Positions 24,851 to 34,131 of a DNA stretch of 64,000 bases are shown here, one piece after another. Source of the DNA: Mycolicibacter sp. MU0102 (GTDB lineage: Bacteria > Actinomycetota > Actinomycetes > Mycobacteriales > Mycobacteriaceae); contig NZ_OY726398.1 in NCBI RefSeq assembly GCF_963378105.1, forward strand, positions 930,001 through 994,000, in the 5' to 3' direction. Numbering within the stretch: the stretch's first letter is position 1; each line of letters opens with the position of its first letter. The position numbers were made by a program, and so were the translations under genes. Under the pieces are notes generated by a model. It was given only the letters and a program-made list of their open reading frames with translations. It ran no database searches and was not told the origin of the DNA.

Positions 24851-27723
24851 GCCTGGACCTCCTCGGGCTGCCGCTGGATGGGATCGGGCCACTTCGCGGG
24901 AACCGGACGCTGGCGCACCAGCTGCGGCCACCAGAACCACTTGCCCAGCAACGCCGCGATCGACGGCGTCATGAACGACCGCACGATCAAGGTGTCGAAC
25001 AACAGGCCCAGGCCGATGGTCGTACCGATCTGCCCGAGGATCACCAGGGGGCTGAAGATGAAGGCTGCCATGGTCGCCGAGAACACCAGGCCGGCGGCGG
25101 TGACCACGGAACCGGTGCCACCCATCGACCGGATGATGGCGGTGTTGAGGCCCGCGTGCATCTCCTCCTTGAATCGGGATACCAACAGCAGGTTGTAGTC
25201 CGCTCCCACCGCCAGCAGCAAAATGATGGCCAGCGGCACCACGACCCAGAACAGATGAATCCCGAAGATGTACTGCCACACCAGGACTGACAGACCCACC
25301 GATGCCCCCAAGGAGAGGACGACGGTGCCGACGATCACGAAGGCGGCGACGAGGCTGCGCGTCACAATCACCATGATCAGCAGAATGAGAGCGACTGCGG
25401 CCAACGCCGAGATCAGCAGGTCGTACTTCATCCCCTCCTGGATGTCCTTGTTGGTGGAGCCGATACCCGCGACGTAGATCTTGGCGTCCGACATCGGTGT
25501 TGCCTTGAGGGCATCGAACACCGACTCCTTGATCGCGTTGATGTGCGGAATCGCCTCGGGATTGGCGGGGTTGCCCTGATGGGTCACGATCATCCGGGCC
25601 GCCTTGCCGTCGGGCGACAAGAACAGCTTGAGGCCGCGCTTGAAGTCAGGGTTGTCGAAGGCCTCCGGCGGCAAGTAGAACGTGTCATCGTTCTTGGCGT
25701 CGTCGAACGCCTTGCCCATCGCAGTGGCATTGTTCAAAGCCTCTTCGCTCTGGCTGTTGATGCCGCCGGTGGTCGCAAAATTCGACAGGGTCAGGTCGCG
25801 GTTGCGCTCCTGAATCGCGATCTGCGGTGGCAACAGGGCCACCAGCTGCGGTTGCAGGGCATCGAGGTTGTCGAGGCTGGCGGTAATGTTGCCGAACTTC
25901 TCGGACAGCTCCGAGATCCCGTCCAGCGAGTCGAACACCGACCGCAGCGCCCAACACATCGGAATGTCGAAGCAGTGCGGCTCCCAGTAGAAGTAGTTGC
26001 GCAGCGGGCGGAACTGGTCATCGAAATCGGCGAGTTTGTCGCGCAGCGCGTTCATCGTCGTGACGGTGTCGTGGAACGCCTGCGTTTGTTCGTGGGTGAC
26101 TGCAGCGCTCTGCTGCTGCAGGGCGAGCTGTTGGCGGAGCACCTCGATCGTGTTGTCGATCTCGCCGGCCTGCTTCAGCAGATCGTTGGCTCGGTCTTTC
26201 TGGTAGTCGAGATTCATGATCTGGCTTGCGCTCGACGCACTGATCTGGAACGGAATGGAGCTGTGCGTGATCGGCGTTCCGAGCGGTCGCGTGATGGACT
26301 GCACCAGGGCGATTCCCGGTGTGTGGAGCACTGCCTTGGCCGCACGTTCGAGTATCAGCATGTCTGCCGGGTTGCGCATGTCGTGATCGGTCTCGATCAT
26401 CACCAACTCGGGATTGATCCGCGCTTCGGTGAAGTGGCGTTCGGCGGCTTCCATTCCGACGACACCGGGTGCGCTGTCGGGGATGTAGGGCCGGTTGTCG
26501 TAGCTGGTCCGGTAACCGGGCAACGCGAACACACCGATGAGCGCAATCATGCCGGTGACCACCAGGATCGGACCGGGCCAGCGCACGATGGCGGTGCCGA
26601 TCTTCCGCCAGCCCCGGGTCCGTTGAGCGACCTTGGGTTCCATCAGTCCGAACCTGGTGGCGATCAACAACACGGCGGGGCCCAGCGTCAGGGCGGCCGC
26701 CAACGTCACGAGAACACCGATGGCAGCCGGTATCCCGAGTGTCTGGAAGTAGGGGAGTCTGGTGAAGCCCATGCACGCGACGGCGCCGGCGATCGTCAGC
26801 CCGGATCCGACCATGACGTGGACGGTGCCGTGCCACATGTCGTGGTAGGCCGCGACCCGGTCCATTCCCTTGCCGCGTGCCTCTTGGTAGCGGCCTACGA
26901 CGAAGATCACGTAGTCGGTGCCGGCGGCAATAGCCAACAGTGTCAACAGATTCGTCGCGTAGGTGGACAGCCCGATGACCCCGGCGTGGGCGAGCGTCGC
27001 CACGACGCCGCGGGCCGCCGCCAGTTCGATGGCCACCGTCAGCAAGACGATCGCCATGGTGACCGGTGAGCGGTAGACGAACAGCAGCATTATGCCGATG
27101 ACCAGGAAGGTGATGGCCGTGACTTCGTTGGTGCCGTCGCTGCCGACCTCGAAGTTGTCGGTCACCAGTGGTGAGGCGCCGGTGACGTAGGCCTTGATGC
27201 CGGCCGGCGGTGGCGTGGCGTCGACGATCTTGCGGACGGCGTCGACGGATTCGTTCGACATCGCCTCGCCCTGGTTGCCGCGGAGGTAGATCTGGGTGAG
27301 GGCTGCTTTGCCGTCTTTGCTCTGTGAGCCGCCGGCGGTCAGCGGGTCGCCCCAGAAGTCCTGGACGTGCTCGACGTGCTCGGTGTCGGCCTGCAGCTTC
27401 TTCACCAGGCCGTCGTAGTAGGTGTGTGCCTCGGGGCCCAGCGGCTGATCGCCCTCGAGCACGATCATGGCCGCACTGTCGGAATCGAATTCTTCGAAGA
27501 CCTGCCCGATGTGCCGCATCGCGAGAATGCCCGGCGCATCCGGCGCGTTCATTCCGACCGAGCGTTCCCACCCGACAACTTCCAGCTGGGGTGTCATGGC
27601 GTTCGTGACGGCAGCGATGGCGACCCAGATCAACAGGATCGGGAGGGACAGTCTCCGGATGAGCCGGGCCGGCAGGGACCCTTGGTGGGTTTCGGCAGCA
27701 GTGTCGGTGTGCTGGCCGCTCAT
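24847..27723 (-). CDS. MmpL-family RND transporter
   Basis: A 958-residue RND-superfamily lipid/siderophore exporter with 11-12 membrane helices in two halves, each followed by transporter motifs such as AGTDYVIFVVGRYQEARGKG and GADYNLLLVSRFKEEMHAG; the Asp-Tyr pairs of the proton relay are visible in both. A long periplasmic domain with a Gln-rich coiled coil (about 510-560, LRQQLALQQQSAAV) lies between the halves. ATG 27723 overlaps the mmpS stop as ATGA. Pairing with MmpS points to the MmpL4/MmpL5 class, which exports siderophores, glycopeptidolipids or drugs; the cargo cannot be decided here. Confidence 0.92.
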   Translation of the reverse strand: MSGQHTDTAAETHQGSLPARLIRRLSLPILLIWVAIAAVTNAMTPQLEVVGWERSVGMNAPDAPGILAMRHIGQVFEEFDSDSAAMIVLEGDQPLGPEAHTYYDGLVKKLQADTEHVEHVQDFWGDPLTAGGSQSKDGKAALTQIYLRGNQGEAMSNESVDAVRKIVDATPPPAGIKAYVTGASPLVTDNFEVGSDGTNEVTAITFLVIGIMLLFVYRSPVTMAIVLLTVAIELAAARGVVATLAHAGVIGLSTYATNLLTLLAIAAGTDYVIFVVGRYQEARGKGMDRVAAYHDMWHGTVHVMVGSGLTIAGAVACMGFTRLPYFQTLGIPAAIGVLVTLAAALTLGPAVLLIATRFGLMEPKVAQRTRGWRKIGTAIVRWPGPILVVTGMIALIGVFALPGYRTSYDNRPYIPDSAPGVVGMEAAERHFTEARINPELVMIETDHDMRNPADMLILERAAKAVLHTPGIALVQSITRPLGTPITHSSIPFQISASSASQIMNLDYQKDRANDLLKQAGEIDNTIEVLRQQLALQQQSAAVTHEQTQAFHDTVTTMNALRDKLADFDDQFRPLRNYFYWEPHCFDIPMCWALRSVFDSLDGISELSEKFGNITASLDNLDALQPQLVALLPPQIAIQERNRDLTLSNFATTGGINSQSEEALNNATAMGKAFDDAKNDDTFYLPPEAFDNPDFKRGLKLFLSPDGKAARMIVTHQGNPANPEAIPHINAIKESVFDALKATPMSDAKIYVAGIGSTNKDIQEGMKYDLLISALAAVALILLIMVIVTRSLVAAFVIVGTVVLSLGASVGLSVLVWQYIFGIHLFWVVVPLAIILLLAVGADYNLLLVSRFKEEMHAGLNTAIIRSMGGTGSVVTAAGLVFSATMAAFIFSPLVILGQIGTTIGLGLLFDTLIVRSFMTPSIAALLGKWFWWPQLVRQRPVPAKWPDPIQRQPEEVQA

Positions 27724-28166
27724 GCGGTCTTGTCCAGGCACGCGATGTATCCGTTCACGTGGTTCGTAGACCTTTCGTCCGTGACGACGCCGTTGACGGT
27801 GATGCGGCAGCCGATGGTGTCGCCGTCACCCTGTGCGCGAAGGTCGGCGTACATCGTCGGGTCGTCGGTGGTCAGCGTCTGCGACCACGGCAGCGGGACG
27901 TTTTCGGCGCGCTGCGGCTGGGCGTTGATGTCCAGAAAGTTGATGGTGGCCACCGATCCGGGCGAACCGAACACCTCGAACAGCACCTGTTTGGGGTTGT
28001 AGCCGGTGTTCTCCAAAGCCTCTGAGCCGGGCCTCGACACCTCGTTGTTCGAGCCGAAGATGCCGCGCAGTCGGTCGACACTGAACCCGACCAGAGCGAC
28101 CACCACGATCACCACGATCGCCACCCACTGGCGGCGAACCAGTTTGGTTACCGAAAACTTGTTCAA
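27720..28166 (-). CDS. MmpS-family membrane accessory protein
   Basis: A 148-residue protein with one N-terminal transmembrane helix (VAIVVIVVVALVGFSVDRL) and a beta-rich periplasmic domain with the conserved KQVLFEVFGSPGSVATINFL and late DTIGCRITVNGVV...NGYIACLDKTA, whose two cysteines likely form a disulfide. MmpS proteins work with the adjacent MmpL. It is the first gene of the mmpS-mmpL-DUF5078 operon and is divergent from a TetR regulator that probably controls it. Confidence 0.92.
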   Translation of the reverse strand: MNKFSVTKLVRRQWVAIVVIVVVALVGFSVDRLRGIFGSNNEVSRPGSEALENTGYNPKQVLFEVFGSPGSVATINFLDINAQPQRAENVPLPWSQTLTTDDPTMYADLRAQGDGDTIGCRITVNGVVTDERSTNHVNGYIACLDKTA

Positions 28167-28237
28167 AACAAAGCCTTTCGACGCCGCGCTGACGATCTCA
28201 CCGAATGTGATGCGGTGAAATTGTCACGTAGGATGAA

Positions 28238-28252
28238 ACGGTACGGTACCGT
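28238..28252. promoter_or_regulatory. Candidate TetR operator between mmpS and tetR
   Basis: ACGGTACGGTACCGT contains a perfect 10-bp palindrome ACGGTACCGT (28243-28252) preceded by a second ACGGT half-site. It lies in the divergent region, 72 bp upstream of mmpS and 81 bp upstream of the TetR start. Regulation by the adjacent TetR protein is inferred. Confidence 0.55.
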
Positions 28253-28332
28253 GCTGTTAGATCGCAACTAGCTTGACATCTGGGCACATGGCTGCTCTCG
28301 CGGAACAACCGTAGTGAGCTGGTAAGGGGACG

Positions 28333-28944
28333 ATGATTTCCGAAGACGGTGGCGACGACTCGGTGTGCCCGTGGAGCGAGCGGGAGGCCGAGCTGTTGGC
28401 GATCACGCTGGAGCTGCTGCAGGAGCATGGCTACGACCGACTCACCGTCGAAGCCGTGGCCATTAGGGCCAAGGCCAGTAAGGCCACGATGTACCGGCGT
28501 TGGTCGACGAAGGCGGACCTGGTGCTCGCAGCGTTCATCGAAGGCACTCGGGCATCGGCCAGCCCGCCGAATACCGGCTCGCTGCGTGGCGACCTGTTGG
28601 AGATCGGCCGTTGGACCTGTGGCCAAGCGCTGGAACACATGCGCACCATGCGCGCAGTGCTGAACGAGATGTCACACAGTCCGGCGTTGCAGGAGGCGAT
28701 GCAGCAAAAATTCGTCCACCATCGCAACTTGGTGATGGACACCGTACTGGCCGATGCGGTCGCGCGCGGCGAGATCGAGGCCTCGGTGATCAACCAGGAG
28801 ATCTACGATCTACTGCCGGGCTACCTGGTGTTCCGGGCATTGGTTTCCGATCGGCCGCCGACCGAGGAAACCGTCCGTGTCGTGGTCGATGAGGTGCTGC
28901 TGCCCAGCCTGCGGGCCAAGACCGGCGGGCAACGGCCGACCTAG
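28333..28944 (+). CDS. TetR-family transcriptional regulator divergent from mmpS-mmpL
   Basis: A 203-residue one-domain repressor. The N-terminal HTH reads YDRLTVEAVAIRAKASKATM then YRRWSTKADLVLAAF, the classic TetR recognition helix region; the remainder is an all-alpha ligand and dimer domain ending VRVVVDEVLLPSLRAK, a C-terminal form typical of TetR_C proteins in actinobacteria. A start ATG with GGGGACG upstream is reasonable. It is divergent from mmpS with a palindromic operator in between, suggesting autoregulated control of the exporter. Its 3' end faces pgi. Confidence 0.9.
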   Translation: MISEDGGDDSVCPWSEREAELLAITLELLQEHGYDRLTVEAVAIRAKASKATMYRRWSTKADLVLAAFIEGTRASASPPNTGSLRGDLLEIGRWTCGQALEHMRTMRAVLNEMSHSPALQEAMQQKFVHHRNLVMDTVLADAVARGEIEASVINQEIYDLLPGYLVFRALVSDRPPTEETVRVVVDEVLLPSLRAKTGGQRPT

Positions 28945-28964
28945 TCACCGTCGGGCAGTCGGAG

Positions 28965-30632
28965 TTACGACGAAGCCCTGCCGCGCTCCGCCCGGTAGCG
29001 GCGCACCAGCGCGTCGGTGGAACTGTCGGTCTGGGGCGGTGGGGATGCGTCATCGGTGAGCACCGGCAGCAGTGCCTTGGCCTGCGTCTTGCCCAGCTCC
29101 ACGCCCCACTGGTCGAAGGAGTCGATGCCCCACACCACACCCTCGGTGAACACCTGGTGTTCGTAGAGCGCGATCAGCTGGCCCAGCACCGACGGTGTCA
29201 GTTGGGTAGCCAGAATCGAAGTTGTCGGGCGATTGCCGGGCATGACCTTGTGCGGCACGACATCGGCGGGGGTGCCTTCGGCGGCGATCTCCTCGGCGCT
29301 CTTGCCGAACGCCAGCACCTGGGTCTGGGCGAAGAAGTTGCTCATCAGCAGGTCGTGCATGCTGCCGGTACCGTCCGCGGTGGCCAGGTCGTCGACGGGT
29401 TGGGAGAAGCCGATGAAGTCGGCCGGTATCAGCCGGGTGCCCTGGTGCAGCAGTTGGTAGAACGCGTGCTGGCCATTGGTTCCCGGCTCGCCCCAATAGA
29501 TTTCACCGGTATCGGTGCTGACGGGTGTGCCGTCGGCGCGGGTCGACTTGCCGTTGGATTCCATGGTGAGCTGCTGCAGGTAAGCCGCGAAGCGGTCCAG
29601 GTCGTTGGAGTAAGGAAGCACCGCGCGGGACTGGGCGCCGAAGAAGTCGGAGTACCACAACCCGATCAGGCCCAGCAGTGCTGGCGCATTGGATTCCAAA
29701 GGCGCGGTACGGAAGTGCTCGTCGACGATATGGAAACCGGACAAGAACTCCGCGAAACGCTCCCGGCCGATGACGGCCATCACCGCTAGTCCGATCGCCG
29801 AATCCACCGAGTATCGGCCGCCGACCCAGTCCCAGAACCCGAACATGTTCGCGGTGTCGATGCCGAACTCCTCGACCAGTGCAGCGTTGGTGGAGACCGC
29901 CACGAAATGCTGGGACACCGCGGCGTCGCCCAACGCGGCGGTAAGCCAGCGTCGGGCCGCGGTGGCGTTGGTCAGCGTCTCCAGGGTCGAGAACGTCTTG
30001 GAGGCCACGATGAACAGCGTGGTGGCGGGATCCAGACCGGCGAGCTTCGCGATCAGGTCGGCCGGGTCGACATTGGAGACGAACCGTGCCGCGATGCCGG
30101 CGTCGGCGTAGTGGCGCAATGCCCGGTCCACCATCACCGGGCCCAGATCCGAGCCGCCGATACCGATATTGACCACGGTCTCGATACGTTTGCCGGTGGC
30201 ACCGGTCCATTCGCCGCTGCGCAACCGGTCGGTGAAGTCACCCATCGCGTCGAGCACCGTGTGGACGTCGGCCACGACATCCTGGCCGTCGACGTGTAGA
30301 TCGGCGTTGCGCGGCAGCCGCAACGCGGTGTGCAACACGGCCCGATCCTCGGAGGTGTTGATGTGCACCCCGGCGAACATCGCGTCGCGCCGATCCTCCA
30401 GGCCGGCGGCGCGGGCCAGATCGACCAGCAGGCCGACGGTCTCAGCGGTGATGCGGTGCTTGCTGTAGTCGATGTAGAGATCACCGACGGTGACGGTGAA
30501 CCGTGCGCCGCGGTCGGGATCGTCGGCGAAGAACTCACGCAGGTGGGTGTCGCCGATCTGCTGGTGATGCTTGCGCAACGCGTTCCAGGCCGGGGTGGTG
30601 GAGATGTCCGGGATCTGGGAAACGGGGCTCAT
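28965..30632 (-). CDS. pgi: Glucose-6-phosphate isomerase
   Basis: A 555-residue cytoplasmic glycolytic enzyme interconverting glucose-6-phosphate and fructose-6-phosphate. Family signatures are VNIGIGGSDLGPVMVDRAL (first sugar-phosphate site), VASKTFSTLETLTNA and GEPGTNGQHAFYQLLHQGT containing the catalytic Glu and nearby His. Length and order match M. tuberculosis Pgi (Rv0946c). It converges on the TetR gene. The chorismate mutase gene lies upstream on the same strand, separated by 65 bp holding a strong hairpin, so the two are probably transcribed separately. Confidence 0.97.
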   Translation of the reverse strand: MSPVSQIPDISTTPAWNALRKHHQQIGDTHLREFFADDPDRGARFTVTVGDLYIDYSKHRITAETVGLLVDLARAAGLEDRRDAMFAGVHINTSEDRAVLHTALRLPRNADLHVDGQDVVADVHTVLDAMGDFTDRLRSGEWTGATGKRIETVVNIGIGGSDLGPVMVDRALRHYADAGIAARFVSNVDPADLIAKLAGLDPATTLFIVASKTFSTLETLTNATAARRWLTAALGDAAVSQHFVAVSTNAALVEEFGIDTANMFGFWDWVGGRYSVDSAIGLAVMAVIGRERFAEFLSGFHIVDEHFRTAPLESNAPALLGLIGLWYSDFFGAQSRAVLPYSNDLDRFAAYLQQLTMESNGKSTRADGTPVSTDTGEIYWGEPGTNGQHAFYQLLHQGTRLIPADFIGFSQPVDDLATADGTGSMHDLLMSNFFAQTQVLAFGKSAEEIAAEGTPADVVPHKVMPGNRPTTSILATQLTPSVLGQLIALYEHQVFTEGVVWGIDSFDQWGVELGKTQAKALLPVLTDDASPPPQTDSSTDALVRRYRAERGRASS

Positions 30633-30655
30633 ACCCCGACATTAGCGGCGGGTCC

Positions 30656-30676
30656 CCGGCGCCGGTGCGGCGCCGG
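30656..30676. terminator. GC-rich hairpin between chorismate mutase and pgi
   Basis: Perfect 8-bp arms CCGGCGCC (30656-30663) and GGCGCCGG (30669-30676) enclose a 5-nt loop. It lies just after the chorismate mutase stop on the minus strand. No U-tract follows, as is common for mycobacterial terminators. Function inferred. Confidence 0.4.
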
Positions 30677-30697
30677 ACGTACAGCGGGCGCGGCGGG

Positions 30698-30961
30698 CTA
30701 GTGGCCGAGCCGGCCGCGGCCGAGCCGCAGCAACAACATCGCCAGGTCCTTGCCGTCCTGGCCGAGCTCGCTGTAGCGCTCGAGCACCTTCATCTCGCGG
30801 CTGTGCACCAGGCGGGTGCCGCCGGACGCCATCCGGGCCTTACCGATCTCCTGCGAGATCTCGGTGCGGCGCTTCACCGCGGCCAGAATCTCGGCGTCGA
30901 GCCGGTCGATCTCGTGGCGCAGCTCGTCAATGTCGGGCAGCTGTTGGGGTTGGGCAGACAT
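30698..30961 (-). CDS. Intracellular chorismate mutase (AroQ delta)
   Basis: An 87-residue AroQ-type chorismate mutase converting chorismate to prephenate for Phe/Tyr synthesis. The start is ATG 30961, with GGAG 8 nt upstream. The helical core ELRHEIDRLDAEILAAVKRR contains the conserved active-site Arg, and HSREMKVLERYSELG follows. The C-terminal LLLRLGRGRLGH is the tail that, in M. tuberculosis Rv0948c, interacts with DAHP synthase for activation and feedback control. Conservation of that tail suggests the same complex forms here. Confidence 0.95.
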   Translation of the reverse strand: MSAQPQQLPDIDELRHEIDRLDAEILAAVKRRTEISQEIGKARMASGGTRLVHSREMKVLERYSELGQDGKDLAMLLLRLGRGRLGH

Positions 30962-31032
30962 GATCAAAACTCCAGGTTCTCGCTGTTGGTGGTTTCTGGT
31001 CCCATCGGCGATCCGGCCTCACACAACAGACG

Positions 31033-31064
31033 AGCCCCGGGTCGGCGAAGCGGACCGCGGGGCT
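31033..31064. other. Hairpin in the chorismate mutase/uvrD1 divergent region
   Basis: AGCCCCG and CGGGGCT arms with inner GGTC/GACC pairing form a long stem (one bulged base) around a short loop. It lies in the 246-bp region between the divergent chorismate mutase and uvrD1 starts. A second stem, GGGCACCG/CGGTACCC, sits near 31086-31106 before an A-run. I cannot assign a role. Confidence 0.3.
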
Positions 31065-31207
31065 TGGCGTTGCAGCTAAACCACGGGCACCGCTGACCGG
31101 TACCCGTAAAAAAATCGACGCTGCATGTCGAGCACGAACCGAGTCTGCCACTAAGGGTCGTGCCAGCGCAAAGAGTGTCGCCGGGCGGCGGTACGTTGGG
31201 TTGCGAT

Positions 31208-33574
31208 ATGACAGTGCACGCGACTCCGCAGACCGATCACCTCCTCGATGGGCTCAATCCGCAGCAGCGGCGGGCCGTGCTACACGAGGGCTCCCCGCTA
31301 TTGATCGTGGCTGGAGCCGGCTCGGGCAAGACCGCGGTGCTCACCCGACGCATCGCCTATCTGCTGGCCGCCCGCGACGTCTCGGTCGGCCAGATCCTGG
31401 CGATCACCTTCACGAACAAAGCCGCCGCCGAGATGCGTGAGCGGGTGTCGAGTCTCGTCGGTCCCCGGGCCCGGGTGATGTGGGTGTCGACGTTTCACTC
31501 CACCTGCGTGCGGATCCTGCGTAATCAGGCCTCGGTAGTCCCCGGCCTGAACTCGAATTTCTCGATCTATGACGCCGACGATTCGCGCCGCCTGCTGCTG
31601 ATGATCGGCCGAGACATGGGCCTGGACGTAAAGCGGCACTCGCCGCGACTGCTTGCCAATTCGATCTCCAACCTGAAGAACGAACTGATCGACCCGGACC
31701 GGGCGCTGGCCGACCTCACCGAGAGCTCCGATGACCTGAGCCGGGTGGTGGCCGCGGTCTACACCGAGTATCAGCGCCGGCTGCGGTCGGCCAACGCGCT
31801 GGACTTCGACGACCTGATCGGTGAGACGGTCGCGATTCTGCAGGCGTTCCCCGAGATCGCGCAGCACTACCGGCGCCGATTCCGGCACATCCTGGTCGAC
31901 GAGTATCAGGACACCAACCATGCCCAGTACATGCTGGTGCGCGAGCTCGCCGGGCACGGCGGTTCAGCGAGGCTCGACGGGGGAGAGGCGAAGCTGGGAC
32001 CGCCGAATGAACACGGCGGGCAGCCCGACGACATCCCCCCGGCGGAACTGTGCGTGGTCGGTGACGCCGATCAATCGATCTATGCCTTCCGCGGCGCCAC
32101 CATCCGCAACATCGAGGATTTCGAGCGCGACTACCCCGACGCGACGACCATCCTGCTGGAACAGAACTACCGCTCCACGCAGAACATCCTCTCGGCGGCC
32201 AATGCGGTGATCGCCTACAACTCCGGGCGCCGGGAGAAGCGGCTGTGGACCGACGCCGGTGACGGCGAGCTGATCGTCGGTTACGTCGCCGACAACGAAC
32301 ACGACGAGGCGCGGTTCGTCGCGCAGGAGATCGATGAGCTGACCGATGCGGGCGCGGTCAACTACAGCGACATCGCAGTTTTCTACCGCACTAATAATGC
32401 GTCGCGGTCGCTGGAAGAGATCTTCATCCGCAGCGGCATCCCGTACAAAGTCGTTGGCGGCGTGCGCTTCTACGAGCGCAAAGAGATCCGCGACATCATC
32501 GCCTACCTGCGAGTGCTGGACAATCCCGGCGACGCGGTGAGTCTGCGGCGCATCCTCAACACCCCACGCCGCGGTATCGGCGACCGTGCCGAGGCGTGCG
32601 TCTCGGTGCACGCGGAGAACACCGGTACCGGATTCGCCGCCGCGCTGGCTGCAGCCGCCGAGGGTGGCGTACCGATGCTCAACAGCCGTTCGCAGAACGC
32701 GATCGCGGCTTTCGTGGCGATGCTCGAGGAGCTGCGGGCGCACCTGAACACCTGCGACGACGACCTCGGCTCTCTGGTGGAGCTGGTGCTGGACCGCACC
32801 GGCTACCGCACCGAGCTGGAGGCTTCGACCGACCCGCAGGATCTGGCCCGCCTGGATAACATCAACGAACTCGTCAGCGTCGCACACGAATTCAGCATCG
32901 ATCGGGCCAACGCGCTCGCCGACCAGGACGGCACCCTCGAGGAGGAGGACGTGCCTGATGTCGGAGTGCTGGCGGCGTTTTTGGAGCGGGTGTCGCTGAT
33001 CGCCGACACTGACGAGATCCCCGAGCACGGGTCCGGCATGGTCACCCTGATGACGTTGCACACCGCCAAAGGGCTGGAGTTCCCGGTGGTGTTCGTCGTC
33101 GGCTGGGAAGACGGCATGTTCCCGCACATGCGCTCGCTGGGCGATGCCCGCGAGCTGTCCGAGGAACGCCGGCTGGCCTACGTCGGCCTGACCAGGGCGC
33201 GCCAGCGGCTGTATCTGAGCCGGGCCAAGGTGCGTTCGTCGTGGGGGCAGCCCATGTTGAACCCGGAATCGCGATTCCTGCGCGAGATCCCGCAGGAGCT
33301 CATCGACTGGCGCCGTACCGACGTCACCGCCTCACCGAGCGCACCGGTCAGCGGTGCCGGCCGGTTCGGGACCCCGCGCCCGGCACCGAGCCGATCGGGC
33401 AACCGCCCGCTGCTGGTGTTGGCGGCCGGGGATCGCGTGACGCATGACAAGTACGGCTTGGGCCGGGTGGAGGAAGTCTCCGGGGTGGGGGAGTCGGCGA
33501 TGTCGTTGATCGACTTCGGCAGCTCCGGGCGGGTCAAGCTGATGCACAACCATGCGCCGGTGACCAAGCTTTAG
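31208..33574 (+). CDS. uvrD1: ATP-dependent DNA helicase UvrD1/PcrA
   Basis: A 788-residue superfamily 1A helicase for nucleotide-excision repair and end-joining; in mycobacteria UvrD1 works with Ku, encoded at the other end of this window. Walker A GAGSGKT places Lys41. Also visible are TFTNKAAAEMRERV (motif Ia), VDEYQDTN (motif II), VVGDADQSIYAFRGA (motif III), LTLMTLHTAKGLEFPVVFVV-type motif V and LAYVGLTRARQRL (motif VI). The C-terminal DRVTHDKYGLGRVEEVSG is the tudor-like domain. The start is ATG 31208. It overlaps the convergent membrane gene by 4 bp at its stop. Confidence 0.96.
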   Translation: MTVHATPQTDHLLDGLNPQQRRAVLHEGSPLLIVAGAGSGKTAVLTRRIAYLLAARDVSVGQILAITFTNKAAAEMRERVSSLVGPRARVMWVSTFHSTCVRILRNQASVVPGLNSNFSIYDADDSRRLLLMIGRDMGLDVKRHSPRLLANSISNLKNELIDPDRALADLTESSDDLSRVVAAVYTEYQRRLRSANALDFDDLIGETVAILQAFPEIAQHYRRRFRHILVDEYQDTNHAQYMLVRELAGHGGSARLDGGEAKLGPPNEHGGQPDDIPPAELCVVGDADQSIYAFRGATIRNIEDFERDYPDATTILLEQNYRSTQNILSAANAVIAYNSGRREKRLWTDAGDGELIVGYVADNEHDEARFVAQEIDELTDAGAVNYSDIAVFYRTNNASRSLEEIFIRSGIPYKVVGGVRFYERKEIRDIIAYLRVLDNPGDAVSLRRILNTPRRGIGDRAEACVSVHAENTGTGFAAALAAAAEGGVPMLNSRSQNAIAAFVAMLEELRAHLNTCDDDLGSLVELVLDRTGYRTELEASTDPQDLARLDNINELVSVAHEFSIDRANALADQDGTLEEEDVPDVGVLAAFLERVSLIADTDEIPEHGSGMVTLMTLHTAKGLEFPVVFVVGWEDGMFPHMRSLGDARELSEERRLAYVGLTRARQRLYLSRAKVRSSWGQPMLNPESRFLREIPQELIDWRRTDVTASPSAPVSGAGRFGTPRPAPSRSGNRPLLVLAAGDRVTHDKYGLGRVEEVSGVGESAMSLIDFGSSGRVKLMHNHAPVTKL

Positions 33575-34125
33575 GAACCGAAGAGCCAGCGCCTGGTGGC
33601 CGGGTGCAGTGCTGCCGCGACGGTGGCGATCTCGATGAACGGGATGACGTGCACGATCCCCGGCACCCGGGCTCCTGCCAGGAACAGACTGCCGTAAGTC
33701 AGCAGGGCGATCACCGCTCCCACCGCGATCAGGTAGCGGCCGACCGGGCGCCGCAGCAGCAGCATGATCACCCCGGACACCGTCGTCCCGGCGAACACCA
33801 GGCTCAAGAACGCGACCGCGACGCAGAACAGCCGGTCGGTGTGCCACCAGCTGGCGATCAGATCGGTGGAGACCACCGAGGTGGCCCAGCAACCCACCAG
33901 GGCGAGCACACAGGCGGCGATCGCGACACCGGATGACGGGAATCGCGCCGGCAGCGACGCCGGACTGGGTTGGAAGGGGGGAGGTATCCGCGACGAGTTG
34001 GTGACGATCGGGATGGCGCCGGTGGGCGCCCGGCGGATGATGCGGCTGGGAGAACTCGCCGGATCGGTCCCGGAGGGTCTGGAAGAACTGGCGCCGGTCG
34101 GTGGCTGGTGGCGGTCGCTCACCAT
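33571..34125 (-). CDS. Four-helix membrane protein, function unknown
   Basis: A 184-residue protein with a Pro/Ser/Arg-rich cytoplasmic N-terminus (about 1-65) followed by four predicted membrane helices (about 68-85, 100-120, 128-150 and 155-172). It begins 6 bp after the M23 peptidase stop on the same strand, so it is probably the second gene of that operon. No known motif is visible. Its stop overlaps the uvrD1 stop by 4 bp. Confidence 0.75.
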   Translation of the reverse strand: MVSDRHQPPTGASSSRPSGTDPASSPSRIIRRAPTGAIPIVTNSSRIPPPFQPSPASLPARFPSSGVAIAACVLALVGCWATSVVSTDLIASWWHTDRLFCVAVAFLSLVFAGTTVSGVIMLLLRRPVGRYLIAVGAVIALLTYGSLFLAGARVPGIVHVIPFIEIATVAAALHPATRRWLFGS

Positions 34126-34131
34126 TCCAGG

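Noticed and set aside
25543..27069. Long open frame (~508 codons) antisense to mmpL
   Set aside because: High-GC codon bias opens antisense frames; the sense strand encodes an unmistakable RND transporter and the antisense product is low-complexity with no motif.
31086..31115. Hairpin followed by an A-run as an intrinsic terminator
   Set aside because: The run is A rather than T on the strand entering uvrD1, and for the opposite strand the T-run precedes the stem, so neither orientation fits.
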